A stretch of DNA of 64,000 nucleotides, taken from assembly GCF_000275845.1 (NCBI RefSeq), contig NW_006766895.1, forward strand, positions 480,287 to 544,286, read 5' to 3'. Positions 1-18,100 of the stretch are shown piece after piece. Both the position numbers and the translations under genes were made by a program. The stretch is from Dichomitus squalens LYAD-421 SS1. Its lineage: Eukaryota; Basidiomycota; Agaricomycetes; Polyporales; Polyporaceae. Position 1 is the first letter of the stretch. Each line of letters starts with the position of its first letter. The notes under the pieces were generated by a model that saw only the letters and a list, made by a program, of their open reading frames with translations, made no database searches and had not been told where the DNA came from.

Positions 1-719
1 TCGTTCCCAGTTTCGCCTACAGCAAATCGTCCATGTGAGGTGCACGGAACTTGCCGATTTGTGGAGGATTGCATTGCCGCCCATGGTCATGCGTGTCCTC
101 CTGTGTGATTTTCTCCGCCAACCATTTTCCCTTACGCTGCACATGAAGCGTCGACATTTCTGCGTCCCACGCACTCACTAGAAGACCTGGAACGACTGGA
201 TTCCATGTTCTGTAAGGCGAGTGCTCTCATGATCTTGTTGAAGCCCCGCCGACTGGACCACGGGCTCCCCAACGGACCGTTGTACTATGCGAAGGAAGTA
301 GCCAGGCGGGCCGCTCAAGGTTCTTGCGGCCGTGTAGCAAGCAGGTGATGTAGACGTCAAGAGATGGATCATCCTGTGTATTCGAGTCCGTCGTGCACCA
401 TGGCGTGTGAGCGTGCACTCGGAGTGGCTCATGGATACGATGTCGTCGATACGATGTCAATCGTGGTGCGATGCGACCTACTCTTCTCGTGCTGGCTATC
501 GGCAGGGCGTCTTCTGTGTGCATTTGGGCAGTGGCCTAGTCTTTCCCTATGATCACGGAACTCTCCCGTGCCCGCATGTCAGTCGGAGAAATCTTATAAG
601 AAGCTTCTCAAACATGCGGATCCGCAACAAAGAAGGCCTCACGTTATCTCCGGCTCGGCTATATAACGTCCATGCTATAGCAGCTTTCGTCTATTGCAAA
701 CCATTGCCATTTCGCAGCC
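1..719. other. Left-edge intergenic region with promoter of the DUF5695 gene
   Basis: No supported gene. The reading frames on both strands here have no family resemblance and no credible splice structure. The last 60 bases carry a TATA-like motif and lead directly into the ATG at 720. A gene lying further left outside the window cannot be excluded. Confidence 0.5.
660..666 (+). promoter_or_regulatory. TATA-like element upstream of the DUF5695 gene
   Basis: A TATATAA heptamer lies 54 bases before the ATG at 720, a normal distance for a fungal core promoter with a short 5' leader. Seen in sequence; its function is inferred from position only. Confidence 0.5.
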
Positions 720-3712
720 ATGCGTACAGGACACTTCGCGGTCCTCTGTTTCGCACTTTCGGTCGTGCACCGCTGTATGGCGCAGAGGCCCACATTAGGT
801 TTGCAAGATGGGTTTCTCAACTTCACTACGCCGTCTTTCAGCGTGCAGCTTGTGAAGGACTCGCAGACTCTGTACTCGCTCAAGACTAAAACCCAGGGCA
901 ACTCTACCGCGTTCGACTTCATTCCTGCGGACGTCATGGATCAACGCCAGTACGACGGAAACTACCACCTCGGAGACGTCACCTTTCGCGCTCGGACAGT
1001 CGGATCGACTACTTGGATTAGTGGCGACACAGCTGCTGCCCGCAAAAACGTCTCAGCGCTCCCAGCATCAGGAACGATTCTCGCTGCAGCTAATCTGCTT
1101 CCGACGCTGCCTGACGGTTCGCTCCTGAACATTACGCGGAGATGGGTTCTCGAGAACAATTCCTTCCAACTGTTGTTTGATGTCACAAACTCGCAGAAGA
1201 AGGCTGTGGAGATTGGCTCCCTTGGCGCGCCGCTCGAGTTCAACAATGTACGTTGTCATTCTAGATGCGAAATGCAGATCCAACGTTCACCGTCTTTGTA
1301 GATCTTCACGGGACGGACTGCCGCCGAGACCAACGAGCTCTGCAGTCTCTTTGATCCCTACATCGGTCAAGACGCCGGTTATGTTCAGGTCACTCCCCTG
1401 CTTGGAACGCTCCCGCCTCTCCTCGTCCTTCCCGTTGGTAAGTCCCCGCTAGAGGGCTGGCGCTTCCTCCCAGAAGACACCTCGCAGCCTCTCGGATACC
1501 AATCTCAGACGTTCGAGGCACTCTACGAATGGCAATTCCACAGTCTCGCGTACGCGGAGAACGAGTGGAAGAACGTCACCCCGTGGAATGCGCCGACATC
1601 CGCTACGCTGCAACCTGGGGAAACGCGGACGTATGGCTTCCGATTCGTACTCGCAGACTCCATTCGTGGTATCGAGTCTGCACTACAGGAGGCGAAACGT
1701 CCTGTGGCGGTCGGCATACCTGGCTATATCGTTCCTGCGGACCAGCAAGGAAAGCTGTTCCTCAGCTACACCTCTGCCGTCAAGTCCCTTTCTGTCAGCC
1801 CGGCGGGCGCTCTCTCCTGGACGAGCAACGCGGAAGCGAAGACGTCCGACTGGGTCGGGTACACAATAACTCCGCAGACGTGGGGTCGCTCCCGTCTCAC
1901 GATTACCTACACCGACGACACCGTCCAGACTGTCCACTACTACGTGACTAAGGCCGCCGCACAGGCCATTGCCGATCTCGGGAATTTCCTGACGACCGAG
2001 TCCTGGTTCGACGACCCGACAGACCCGTTCCACCGCTCGCCGTCGGTGATCAGCTACGATCGCGAAGTCAACGCGGTTGTGAAGAACGATGAGCGTGCGT
2101 GGATTCCCGGCCTGAGCGACGAGGCAGGGGCGGGGTCGTGGCTCGCGGCGACGATGAAACAATTTGGGCAGCCAAATGCGGACGAGGTCGCGAAGCTTGA
2201 GAGGTTTGTGAACGAGACGCTGTGGGGATCCATACAGAACTTCAACGGTATGTCTCGCTTGAATTCGCAAGAGCTCCAGCTGATGCGCGTCTGCTACTCA
2301 GGTACCGTGAAGAAGGTATACTCGTTCGCGTTGTCTACGATTCAGGCAGCCAACTAACTTCGCTCTGCAGTCCGTTTTCTTCTACCAACCTGGCCTCGTG
2401 CCTGGTTACACTTATCCGTCGACGATCGACTGGACGCAATGGTGGTCGTGGAACCAAGCTGCATCGTACGCGACGGACCGTGCATACGATTATGTGCATG
2501 TCACCGCCGCATACTGGTCGCTGTACCGTGTCGCGCGTAACTACCCAGACATTGTCAAGACTCACACATGGGAGTGGTACATCAACCAGGCGGTTCTAAC
2601 AGTGGCGACTATGACCGATGGGCAAGTGGGCTATGCAGATGATGGGTTGATGGAAGAGACGGTGATCATCTACCTTCTGAACGACTTAAAGAGAGAGGGC
2701 TTGGCGGCCAATGCTACTCTTGTGGAGAGCCGTATGCAAGCCCGCCAGAAAGTATGGGCTGGGGAGCAATTCCCGTAAGAGTCTTCGTGCGTTCGCTCCG
2801 ACCAGTCTCTGATGCTGTTCGTATGCCAGCTTCGGCTCTGAGATGGCTTGGGACTCTACTGGTCAAGAAGGGGTGTATGGTTGGGCGACGTACTTCAATG
2901 ACACTATTACTGCCATCAACTCCCTCAACTCTATCCTCGCATACCAGCCGACGGTCCCCCATTGGGGATACAATGGAAACGCACGTCGCTACTGGTGAGT
3001 CCCTTCGGCCATACCCTGTGAATTGGACTCACGATCCTCGGGCAGGGACAACATCTACGGGGGAAAGCTCCAGCGCGTTGAACGGCAAATTCACCACTAT
3101 GGCAGCGGCCTGAATGCGATACCGCTCATCACGCAGTTCCGTTCTACGCCTGACGATTATTACCTCCTTCGCGTCGGTTTTGGTGGCCTCAGCGGGCCGC
3201 TCTCGAACATCGACCAAGGCGGTTTCGCATCCGCTTCCTTCCACTCGTTCGAGGACACGTTGAAGTGGGACGGCTATACGGGGGACTACGGCCCGAACTT
3301 TGTCGGGCACTCGCTGGAAATTGGGACGTACATCGTCAACCACCCGGATTTCGGTTGGCAGGCGTTCGGTGGGAATGTCGTTGCGACGACGCCTACCGTG
3401 AAAGTGCAGACGCGCGACTCACTGAGGCGGAGGGTGTTCGTCGCATCACTTGGAGCATGGTTATCGCTTGACGCGGGAGCATTCGAGGAGGTGGAGTACG
3501 ATCCTGAGGGTAGGACGGTGACGCTAACTATTTTGCCGTCTTCGAGTGGCATCACATCTGCCGCAGCGGCGCCCAATGCTCGCCTGGTCGTGCAGAACAC
3601 GGCTGATAACGGCATTGGAGTTCTGACGCCCGCCACGGACTTGTCGCAAGATGCCGGTGCTTGGGTTGTACCGTTCAAAAATGGTGTCGCTTCCATCAAA
3701 CTGGGTTTGTGA
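720..3712 (+). CDS. DUF5695 domain glycoside-hydrolase-like secreted protein
   Basis: Six exons: 720-1247, 1302-2247, 2302-2315, 2371-2774, 2830-2994, 3046-3712. They join in frame to about 907 residues. Exon 3 is only 14 nt. The N-terminus is a hydrophobic signal peptide ending near the CMAQ motif, so the product is probably secreted. The rest matches, from memory of the family, the fungal DUF5695 proteins (a large beta-sandwich plus alpha-helical toroid resembling glycoside hydrolases), including the Trp-rich stretch around YPSTIDWTQWWSWNQ and the C-terminal SFEDTLKWDGYTGDYGPNFVGH region. No experimentally known substrate is known to me; a role in polysaccharide breakdown is inference. The gene stands alone, with a TATA-like element 54 bases upstream. 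All introns are 50-60 nt and GT-AG. Exon borders are well supported because every junction preserves frame. Confidence 0.85.
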
Positions 3713-3931
3713 TATGTGTAGGGATCGCTTTTGGTTAGGAGATAATGGTGAACGATAGTTCAATCCATGATCAATAAGAATTCCGTTTCATAGAATGTCT
3801 ATGCAAGGGGTACTGTATGGGAACGAGAAGAGCGGCGCAACTGGCGCCGCCGTGAAAAAGGAGATTTTTTAGAGGGAAAAAATCCTGAAGAAAGTGTGTA
3901 AGTAGAAGGGCATTAAAGATCGCGATTGAAC
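3713..3931. other. Convergent 3' intergenic spacer
   Basis: Only 219 bases separate the stop of the DUF5695 gene (+) from the stop of the ferric reductase (-). It presumably holds both 3' UTRs. Nothing else is visible. Confidence 0.5.
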
Positions 3932-6033
3932 TCACTCTTCGTGCAACTCCACGCCACCAACTAGGTTCGACTGCCCTTTGACGTCAAGGTCGCTAACTGC
4001 ATTCCTCACAGCATCACCCAAACTTCCAGGCCCGCATGCCCCGACAAACACGCCTCTGCGCTCCCCACGATCAGAGATGGCATGCAATGTACGACCGACA
4101 ACGTCGTGGACCAGGTGGTTTACCGGAGGGCGACCCGGTTCGAGAGCGAGGCCGGGCGAAAGAGCGTACTCTTTGAACTCGTGGTCAGATGTCACTGCAC
4201 GCGTGTAGAAGACGGATATGGTGAGTTTGATGTCCAACGCGAGGGCCTGAGCGAGCATCGACGAGAAGGTCGGCAGAAGAGGCGTGAGGCAGTCGGGGTG
4301 GTGTACGGACCACACAAGCTCGATTATGCGAACGGTGTTAGATCCTGCTCGCGCGTACTGTAGAACCTCCTGGACGCCCGCGAGACCATACGAGATGCCG
4401 CTGCCGCCGACGACGTACATCGCACCTGATAAGCTGTGTGGCAATGTGTAGCCAGGACCGCCTGCGTCATACTAATCTTGAGCTGCCAGCCCTTGGAGGT
4501 GAAGGGGAAGACATACCGTAAGGGCCTTGGATGAGCACTTTCACATGACTTCCTGATTCTACTCCTTTTGTATTCGCCGCAGCGATTGCATGCAGAGCCT
4601 TGGTCCATCTCCCGCAATTCTTCGACAAGAGTACAAGACCCTCCGGGGCACCATGCGCCACTGTAGGTGCGGATGCGATAGTGTATGGGTGACTCTCCAG
4701 CCAGCCATAGAAGCCCATGCCCATGGAAAGGATGTGAACGCGGACGTGTTGACCCGCTCGCCAGCCGCCGTTGATGCTGGGTATGGTCAGCTCGGTCATA
4801 CATATTTCGGGCAACGTCGTCACAGTCGCCGTGGCTATACGCGTTTTCAGGAGGCGCACGATACGGTCGACGCCGTAGAAGACTGCCCCGGCGATGACAT
4901 ATGGGACAGCCTGGCTCATGTGTAGGCTTACCTATACGCGGCGTTTGGGTTCGTCATTGAGACTGTATAGGGAATGAGAAGTACATACCGCGACGAGGAA
5001 GACGATGGAGGCAATGACGTGAGTGAATATGAACATATTGTAAAACTTCTGGCGGAACCACGCGAGAGAGAAGAGAAGGAGAATGTCGAGAAGAATGAGT
5101 GCCGTGAGGCCCCAAGCATATTGTGGCTGGGCGATGGTCCTCAACCAGCGACGCTCCCTCGTCCACAAGTAGACTGTGCGGGTATCAGCTTCATCCTCTT
5201 TGAAAGGCTGACCGACTTACTATAACCTATAGCGTGAACGTTCGCAGCAAGCACAAGGAGTCGCCCAGCAAAACGGTGAAGGTAGTTCAACTATAGAGGA
5301 AACAATTGGCGATCAGGTTGTCAACCTTAGAATTATCCGAGGAATGGCTGCCTACCTTATCATACGCGGTTCCCCACGCAACACTCAATACGTTATTCTT
5401 CGTCGCTAATACATACACGATCGGGATCTGCGACGCCGCGACCAGACCCGCACGCTGAGGATCCTTGAAGATCGAACTCTTGTACAGAGCCGCGAAGAGC
5501 AGTAGCCCGAAGTACAGTGCGCAGATGGCGACTCCGCCGGTGTGAATGCGCCCAATCATAGGATATCGGAGGATGCGCATCGCACCCGGGAATCGCGCCT
5601 GCCATGCTCTCATGTGCAAAGGATTCCGGACTTGGACAGCCTTCTCGGACACTGCAGAGGACGGAGTGATGCCGCCTGATTGCGTATCGCGCGTGAGATT
5701 TTCCGAAGAAACAGTACCCCGAGGGTTACGGACGTGTCTGCGGGAGCCTTTGCGAGGTCTACACGTTAGGCCGAGGCGATGAGGTAACGAAGAAAGGGAA
5801 AATGGAGGCGTACGGAAGAAATGACCATCTAGCCAGCCACCGCCAGGGCCGAACCTCGCGACAGCGCGGGGGAGGGTGAAGAGGAAGAACGCTCCCGCAA
5901 CGCAGATGATAACGATGTCGGCCCAGAACACGACGGAAGCGTCAAGGTCTTGCGGGCCTGCACGGCGGACGATAGCAGGTGGTGGCTCGGGAGAATACTG
6001 CCTGTCGAGAGACGAGGTTGGTTTCCACTGCAT
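3932..6033 (-). CDS. Ferric reductase (FRE/NOX-like transmembrane component)
   Basis: Five exons, in transcript order 6033-5356, 5290-5221, 5173-4989, 4931-4517, 4425-3932, giving 613 residues. Predicted role: NAD(P)H-dependent reduction of extracellular Fe(III) or Cu(II) through FAD and two haems in the plasma membrane. Visible are an N-terminal membrane span (about residues 34-55) and several core helices with the haem-ligand type histidines (LNYLHRFAG, NVHAIGY, FIFTHVIAS). The FAD-binding HPYTIAS lies near residue 392, and the nucleotide-binding GPYG and VVGGSGISYG motifs near 445-460. Two in-frame upstream ATGs (6159 and 6207) would add 42 or 58 residues without obvious domain content; 6033 was chosen because conserved-looking sequence begins there. 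A second, clearly different ferric reductase lies at 20.5 kb. No adjacent ferroxidase or permease is seen, so pairing with high-affinity iron uptake is not shown here. Confidence 0.85.
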
Positions 6034-6772
6034 CTTGGCTTGAGGACGGGAAGGGATCTGAAATCTTGCTTGGCCAAGTTGTGGTCGAAAGGAGGACGCC
6101 TTACAGCCATTCAATTTGGGGGCGGAAAGTCGCACCTTCCCAGTCTTATATGTGTCCATGTTGCAGGGAGGACCAGAACGAAATCCAGACGGCGGCTGGC
6201 AGCACATCAGATGTTACGCGCAGTACGATCCATTCGGTCGATATCGTCATGTTGTGGCTGGCAGACCGATGACTAGCATACAAGGCAAATGGTGATTCCA
6301 TGCTCAGTGATTCTTACCCGGCGAACCCGGCACTGTCAGAGCTGTGCAATGATCGTCGACGGCCCTCGTTGCCTTCATCCATGTATACTCTCCCGCGGAC
6401 GGATATGTAGGTGCCGCACGGCATTCTTGCACTCGAGGGTCCCAATCTCGCTATGAATAGCCAGCCAGCGGCGGAACCAAAACATATATTCAGATCGCGA
6501 CAACACACCTCGATCGTGACGTCATTGGGCAGATATGGGCAGTGACTGGACTGTACGGCGGATAGTAGGCCCTGAACACAGGCGGTATGCTAAAGGTACC
6601 TCTAACTTCTAAGAATGTCTATCTTCAACTAGTTGATCCTATTAGTCTATGGGCGTAAGAAAAATCATAAATAGTGCAAGCCACACGGGGCGTGGGCTAT
6701 GCGTCTATTCACGGCTCACATCCCTATTGCGGAATGAATACGCTGCAATGTAGTGGAAGACGTAGATGTTAC
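6034..6772. other. Intergenic: ferric reductase promoter and NADH dehydrogenase 3' flank
   Basis: No gene supported. On the minus strand it is the upstream region of the ferric reductase and the downstream region of the alternative NADH dehydrogenase. AT-rich patches near 6480 and 6650 are visible but no element can be named with confidence. Confidence 0.4.
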
Positions 6773-8914
6773 TCACCGTCCGAAGAACTTGACCTTGAGC
6801 CAGTCAGTAGCGACGAGAGTGCGATTCCTCATGGAGAACAGGGTGCTCAAGTAGGCGCTACGCCAGAAGAGGAAGGTCGCGACACCTCCAGTAGCCAACT
6901 GTGATGCCGCGTCAGCTCGAATTGAAATCAATATTCAGACCAGACCGATTGCCACCCACATTGCCATTGAAGAACGGCAAGTCCGCAATCGCCTTGTCAC
7001 TCCCGATATACGCCAGTGAGCCCTGGTGCGAATACTTGAATGGCCGCAGCTTCTCCAGCTTCGCGAGACGTTTCTCGGCCTGCTCGCGCTCCTGCTTTTC
7101 AGCCTCGGGGGCCGCATCCAGCTCCTTGAGGCGGTACTCAAGATTGTCACGCTTCGCGAGCTGGCCGAGGACGCGCGCGAGGTACGCGCCCTGCTGCGAC
7201 GCGACCTGCGCGGTGGGCGCATAAGTTGTTGCGGTGCAGTCTCCTACGGCGAAGATGCTGCCGTCCGTGCCAGCCATGCGCATGCACTCTGCGAAGCGCG
7301 TCAGTACCATGCTCACAGAGCCGTGGTGAGCGAAGAGGACGTACCGTCGACCGTGATTCCGCGTCTGTTGTTCTGCGCCTCGGGGAGCTTGGCCATGAGG
7401 TCGCGGGTCACCTTGCGGAGCGTGTTGCCGGCAGCCCAGACGACGAGCCCGCAGGGGACCTCGACGATGCTCTTGTCGGGCATCTGGAGGACGACGCTCT
7501 TCTCCTTGACCTCCTTGACCATTGTCTTCGTCAAGATATCTATTTTGGCCTCCTTGAACGTCGACTCAGTGTAGTCAATCAGCTGCTTGCTGAACGACGG
7601 CAGCACGGACGGAAGGGCCTCCACCAAGGTGATCCGGACGCTCTCCGCAAGTTCGGGGTACCACGAGCGCAAATCCTCCTCGAGGAAGTCGTGCAGCTCT
7701 CCGCTGAGCTCGACCCCAGTGGGACCACCGCCCACGACGACCATGTGGAGGAGACGCTTGACCTCGTCGGAGGTCTGGCCGGGGAACGCAGCGGACTCCA
7801 TGCAGTCCATGAAGCGGCGCTGCATCTTCTCGGCGTCCTCGAGCTCCTTCATGAAACACGCGTGCTCTCGGACACCGGGGATGTTGAACGTCTGGACCTC
7901 GGCGCCGACGGCGAAGACGAGGTAGTCGTAGGGTATCGTCGTGTTGGAGACCGCGCCCTGGATCTCTGAGGTATCTGCGAAGGTGACGGTCTTGTTGACG
8001 GGCTGTGGGGATTGCATTCAGCTCCTGGGTAGGTGTGTGTGCGTTTGGAGGCAACGTACGTCGACATCTGTCGCTGACGCTTCTATGACCGTGACCTGAC
8101 GCTTTTTGTGGCGCGTCACATACCGTGTCGCTGCGAAGGTGTCACTATTTGACGGGATGATGCTTCAAAGCTATTGCGACTCACGCTGCAAGATAGAGCG
8201 AGGCGATATTGTACCAACTGCAACGCTAGGCAAGAGCGGCGTGAAGAGAAAGTAGTTCTTGGGGCTGATAACAATCTACGGTCATGTCGTCATAAACTTG
8301 TACTCCTGCACAGCCACTTGAGCCAGCTCAAACCACTCACCACGTTATAGTCCTCCGTTTCCAATGAATTCAGCAGACTCGTAGCGCCCCAGCCACTGCC
8401 ACAGATAACCAACGTCTTCTTGGAAGGGTCATGAGGAAGCTGAGGACCGGGCGTCTTATCCTTCTGAGCGTAGTAGTAGAACGCGCCTCCGCCAGCCAGG
8501 GTCACGAGGGTAATGCTACCGGTCGCCTGAAGAAAGCGCTTCCATAGTGACGGCCTGAACACAGGAGGCGGCGGTGGGGGCTAGACGTGCGCGAGCGGGA
8601 CGCGGGAATGTCAGAACAGAAGGAATTGGCGAGACGAATAACCAAATGGAGCGATTCGCTCAGTCCAGCGATGATGATCGCAGACGTGGCCCGACGCAGA
8701 GTATATAAGAAAGAGCGACTCACTGCAGATGCGCTCGCCTCCGCCCCTGTTCCCGTGGACCGCAGCCTGAGCCTGGCTGGCGGGATACGTGTGATCGCGG
8801 ACGGCCGCGATGCGGCCAGGCTTCGGCCGAGAACGCGCACTATTCGCGGGGTCAGTGTTCCGTTTCTTTTCCTTATGCTAGTTTCGTAAAGGGCATACCA
8901 CGAGTGGCTTGCAT
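6773..8914 (-). CDS. NDE1: External alternative (type II) NADH:ubiquinone oxidoreductase
   Basis: Eight exons: 8914-8899, 8839-8724, 8580-8341, 8275-8185, 8130-8060, 8002-7345, 7288-6960, 6898-6773; 548 residues. It transfers electrons from NADH to ubiquinone without proton pumping, on the inner mitochondrial membrane. The first 44 residues are rich in Arg, Ser and Ala and lack acids, as in a mitochondrial presequence. A short hydrophobic segment follows, then the FAD Rossmann motif VICGSGWG near residue 103 and the NAD motif VVVGGGPTG near 266. The catalytic-core sequence [19 protein letters not shown] and the C-terminal [10 protein letters not shown]...[16 protein letters not shown] membrane-anchoring tail are diagnostic of the fungal NDE family. 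A charged helical insert lies near residues 445-475 in place of a canonical EF-hand, so calcium control is not supported. The 16-nt first exon was chosen because it restores an ATG and a targeting peptide; the in-frame GTG codons further down are not starts. Confidence 0.9.
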
Positions 8915-9696
8915 GGCCGTTTTGTAGAAGATGGGCAGAGCCCTCTGGGGGTCGACGAAGGTGAAGAAACGGGGTGCGCGGTGAGTGTGCGCTGAGGTGG
9001 GAGGCGATGATGAAAGTTGTTCGGACGGCGCGCTACGGTTACTTTGGCGCCAGCCAGATTTCGAGGCGACGCCGACTTCTGCCGGAATTTCGGCAGCAAT
9101 AAACGGCCTTATCTCTTTACACTCATGACGTCGTCATTCCAATCTATCTATTCTTTGTGTTTTTATCTCATCCCAGGCGGGCGACGTACCAGATAATGTT
9201 GCAAATGCTGTCAACGTTGCCTTCCGTCTATGTATGCTGCTGATCTATTCGAGCGTAGTCATAACTTATGGCTATGATCACTCCGCGTGTCGGCGCTAAG
9301 ACTTATCTAATCTACGATCTACCAGGAGTATGATTTCCGATCTACTCGGACCGGAGTCATTCACCACAGTTCTTTGCGCTCGCCGTGCTGTACAGAACAA
9401 CATCCAACCTCCAACTGCAGTATGTCTCGCTCGATTGCTTCATATTCTCTCGCATTGAAGTCGACACTGAACAGAGACCCCATCGCAGCTATCAGGGACT
9501 TGACAGCTTCACGTACCGCCGCCGTCTTTTCCCCATTCTACACTCAGAGGCGGCGCTCCCGCATCTGCGACACCAGTGCGTATGGTCCGATCTGAACCGG
9601 CGGTATGCTCACCTCTCGAACGACAGAAATACCTCGCCAATAGGGCCCAACGGGAATCTCATCTCACCCCTTCACCACCAGTAAACCGAACCCAAA
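8915..9696. promoter_or_regulatory. Divergent promoter region between NDE1 and AROM
   Basis: A 782-base spacer serves as upstream region for both the NADH dehydrogenase (-) and AROM (+). It contains AT-rich tracts around 9120-9180 and 9290-9340 but no unambiguous TATA box. No coding capacity with family resemblance was found. Shared regulation is possible but not shown. Confidence 0.45.
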
Positions 9697-15135
<5,439 letters not shown>

Positions 15136-18100
15136 TCATGCAGGGCCAGCGACAGCCCCATCTCGACATATTTAGCTACGATCTTGAGTAAAGAGCCGAA
15201 CTGTGTTGTATACAAAATCAAATGTGTTGACGATCATCTGATTGGTTAGATGGCCGGGCTGTTCCCAATTATCGGACGAGAACATGGTGCTGGAAGTGGT
15301 AATCGAAGCGCCCAAAGGCCGCGCGACAGCGAAGCCTGCAAGCTGGAGACGAACTTGTTCTAACTGTTCACACTCAATGAGACACATGACTCTGCCTAAA
15401 AACTCAACATTTCACGAGTGAAAGAGACAATGAGCTACCATCGGGACTGGATGTGGCACTGTGGGTCCTGACATACCCAATCCGGGTAACGGCTCATGCG
15501 AGCTTCCGTTGTACACGGTACTGCCACTGTTCCTGGACCCCGAGTCAGATGATACTGTTGATGAATATGTACTTGCCTACTACAGTGATCGGTCTCGCTG
15601 AGAGGACACTGCACCAATCTGCAGATGCTCTCACAGACCAAGCCGGCGCAGTACGCTCACATATGCCCCGCAGACCGGGGCCCATCGACCGGCGACTGAG
15701 AGGCATAGCCAACCAGGGCAAAGCAATTATCGTGGCCCATAGAGTTTGAACATCCCGCTCATATCTGGAGACAAATGTGTATGTTAGCGGGTGCTCTGCT
15801 GACGTACCACCTGGTAGCGGTGCGATCGTAAATAAGCGCTGTGATATTCGACGAACTTTCGTTCCTACTATGGGTCCTAGTGCTTCTGCGTTACAATATC
15901 CCGCAGTCTTGAGGCCACTCTCTGACACTCCCTGGATGGATAATAGCTCAGAGGGAATAAATCGAGCCAACATCAGAGCACCAACGACGCCGATGACTCG
16001 AACTTCGGAGCAGGTGGGATGCTTCTATTCAGGATGTTTTACCTATGCCGCAAGCCGAAGCGCAATTCAGTATGAGATGGAGAATATCATGACCATGCAC
16101 GAAATAGCTCATGACGTCTAACATTTTCCCCATCACAGGAACGCCCCGGCATGCTGGAGCCAAGTTCGCACACCTGTGGCGGGTCCCTATTCGGCAACAC
16201 AAAAAACATGTAAAGTGGATCATCCCAATGCATCTCAACTGAAATATTTCCCGTTCAGAGAATGAGGAATTTCCTCACCACACACAGTCTCTCATACCAA
16301 GGCGCTTCCAGCCTGCCTCGACTTGTTGAGACGTGTCGAGAGCAGCTAACCCAACACAACGTCGTACCGCCGAAAAGAAGCGACATTCGCAGGGTTGTGC
16401 CAGTCGTGAAGACTCGTGAAGAAAGAGGACCACAAGTCGAACACAACTTGCAACGGTCCACCTCCGGGATTAAGCCTTCGGCCGACTGACTCCTCATGCA
16501 CTAGTCGAAGGTGCCGCCTCATGGTAACAGACCACGCAGTCTGGCTTCGTGAGCCACTCTCGACAGTAGCCTGACGGCGACAGGAGGAGGAGGGGGACGG
16601 AGATATCCCCTCCCGACAAGCCCGTCCACACGCCAACGTGGCCTGCTGCCGAAAATAGCAATGTTGGAAGCAGAAGCAAGCCACTTACCTTATCGAACAC
16701 GCATGGCCCTGTCAGCTGCTTGTTCTGCGAGCAGGTGCTGCAGGAACTGGAGGGAGACGGAGTGGCAGGTGGGCCGCAGTCAATGAGCACCGTCCCTTTT
16801 CCAAGACGCCGAATCTGCCATTCCGCACCAGAACTGCTCCAGAAAGAAGTTATCAAACAGAAGATTATAGACGACCCGACGGTGAACCTCGGCCAGTTCT
16901 TTTGTGGCTAAGAAAGAGCACATCACAGGAGATGTCATGAGCTAGGGCTGTCGCCCAAAGTGGTCGAGGAGTGCCTCGCACTTCTCGGTGCTATGCGGAG
17001 TTGAGGAGTGGGGTGTGCGTGTTGTCCGCATTAGGGGTATTCCGTCAACGTTATGGGGGAAATTATTATTCGTCCGGACGGAGAGCTGGCGTGTCTATGT
17101 CAGAAAGGGCGAGGGAGCTCGAGAAGGGGGACCCGGTCGACGGGACGGAGGAGAACGAGTTATCTCAATGTTGTTCGGACCGTAGAAGATCCATGAGGTT
17201 CACTGCTCCATGTGTGGAGAATTCTGTGACTCTATCGTTATCGCTCTCGGAATGGTAGAGAAACTGGAGCACAGCATGCGGGATGAACGTACAGAACTTA
17301 CCCGCTATCCATTACCACTCAACTAACGGTGGCAGGACTAGCACTCCTAAGCCTGTCGGTCCCAACGATGGTGTACATAGTCCTCTTGTGATTGAATTAG
17401 AGGAATCACAAGGAACGAAATTGGAGAAGAGTCTTTGAACTGACCGTTTGACCAGATGTCGAGTTCTTACATCCGAGTAGCACAAATTGCGCAAGTATAT
17501 GGCGTCTTCTCCGGTGCAGGTCGATCTCAGTAAGAAGACTGCGCGTCGCAACACCCTGAGGGCTCTCAAGTTGATCGAGAGCCAAGCGATGGCGGTGGTG
17601 TGATGAGGCCGATCCTTTGACAGCCGCGCACATGTGGTGTGGATGCAAGAGACTGTTGTCCGCCATCATACTAGGTGAACTGCCTTATCACCTCGGGAGG
17701 GGCCGAGATCGCTTGGCTGGATGTACGGGCAGATTCATGCGATGCCCGGCAGATACGAGCATCGGTAGTGGTTACCACCTGGTGTTACGGTGCTGCGAGT
17801 CCGGATTTAAACACCAGTCTGTCAGATACAATCTACCGTCTGGAAGCGACGGAATGATCGTCAATGTCATGTCGTTGTGGCACCTCAATACGCCTTCGAA
17901 GGCAATGCTGGCGCAACATGCGAGTAAGTGCCAGGTAGGGGTGGCGTATGGGCTTGAAAAGAATCAAGCGAGTGTGTCACCAAGATACATAACACTGTAT
18001 TGCGGGCCCACAACTATGACCCTCGCAGAAGAATGCACTGCAAATAGAAGGTGTTTTGGGTATTGTATTGTCGGGGTTGATGGCATTGTCATACTCACGA

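Noticed and set aside
1683..2270. 195-codon minus-strand frame inside the DUF5695 gene
   Set aside because: Shadow of exon 2; Arg-rich, no motif.
8290..8562. Start of NDE1 at the GTG around 8562
   Set aside because: Nuclear fungal genes start at ATG; upstream exons 8914-8899 and 8839-8724 supply an ATG and a mitochondrial presequence in phase.
15172..16121. Possible multi-exon membrane protein on the minus strand
   Set aside because: Hydrophobic pieces and splice-like borders exist, but no set of introns gave one continuous frame, so it is mentioned only as a fragment.
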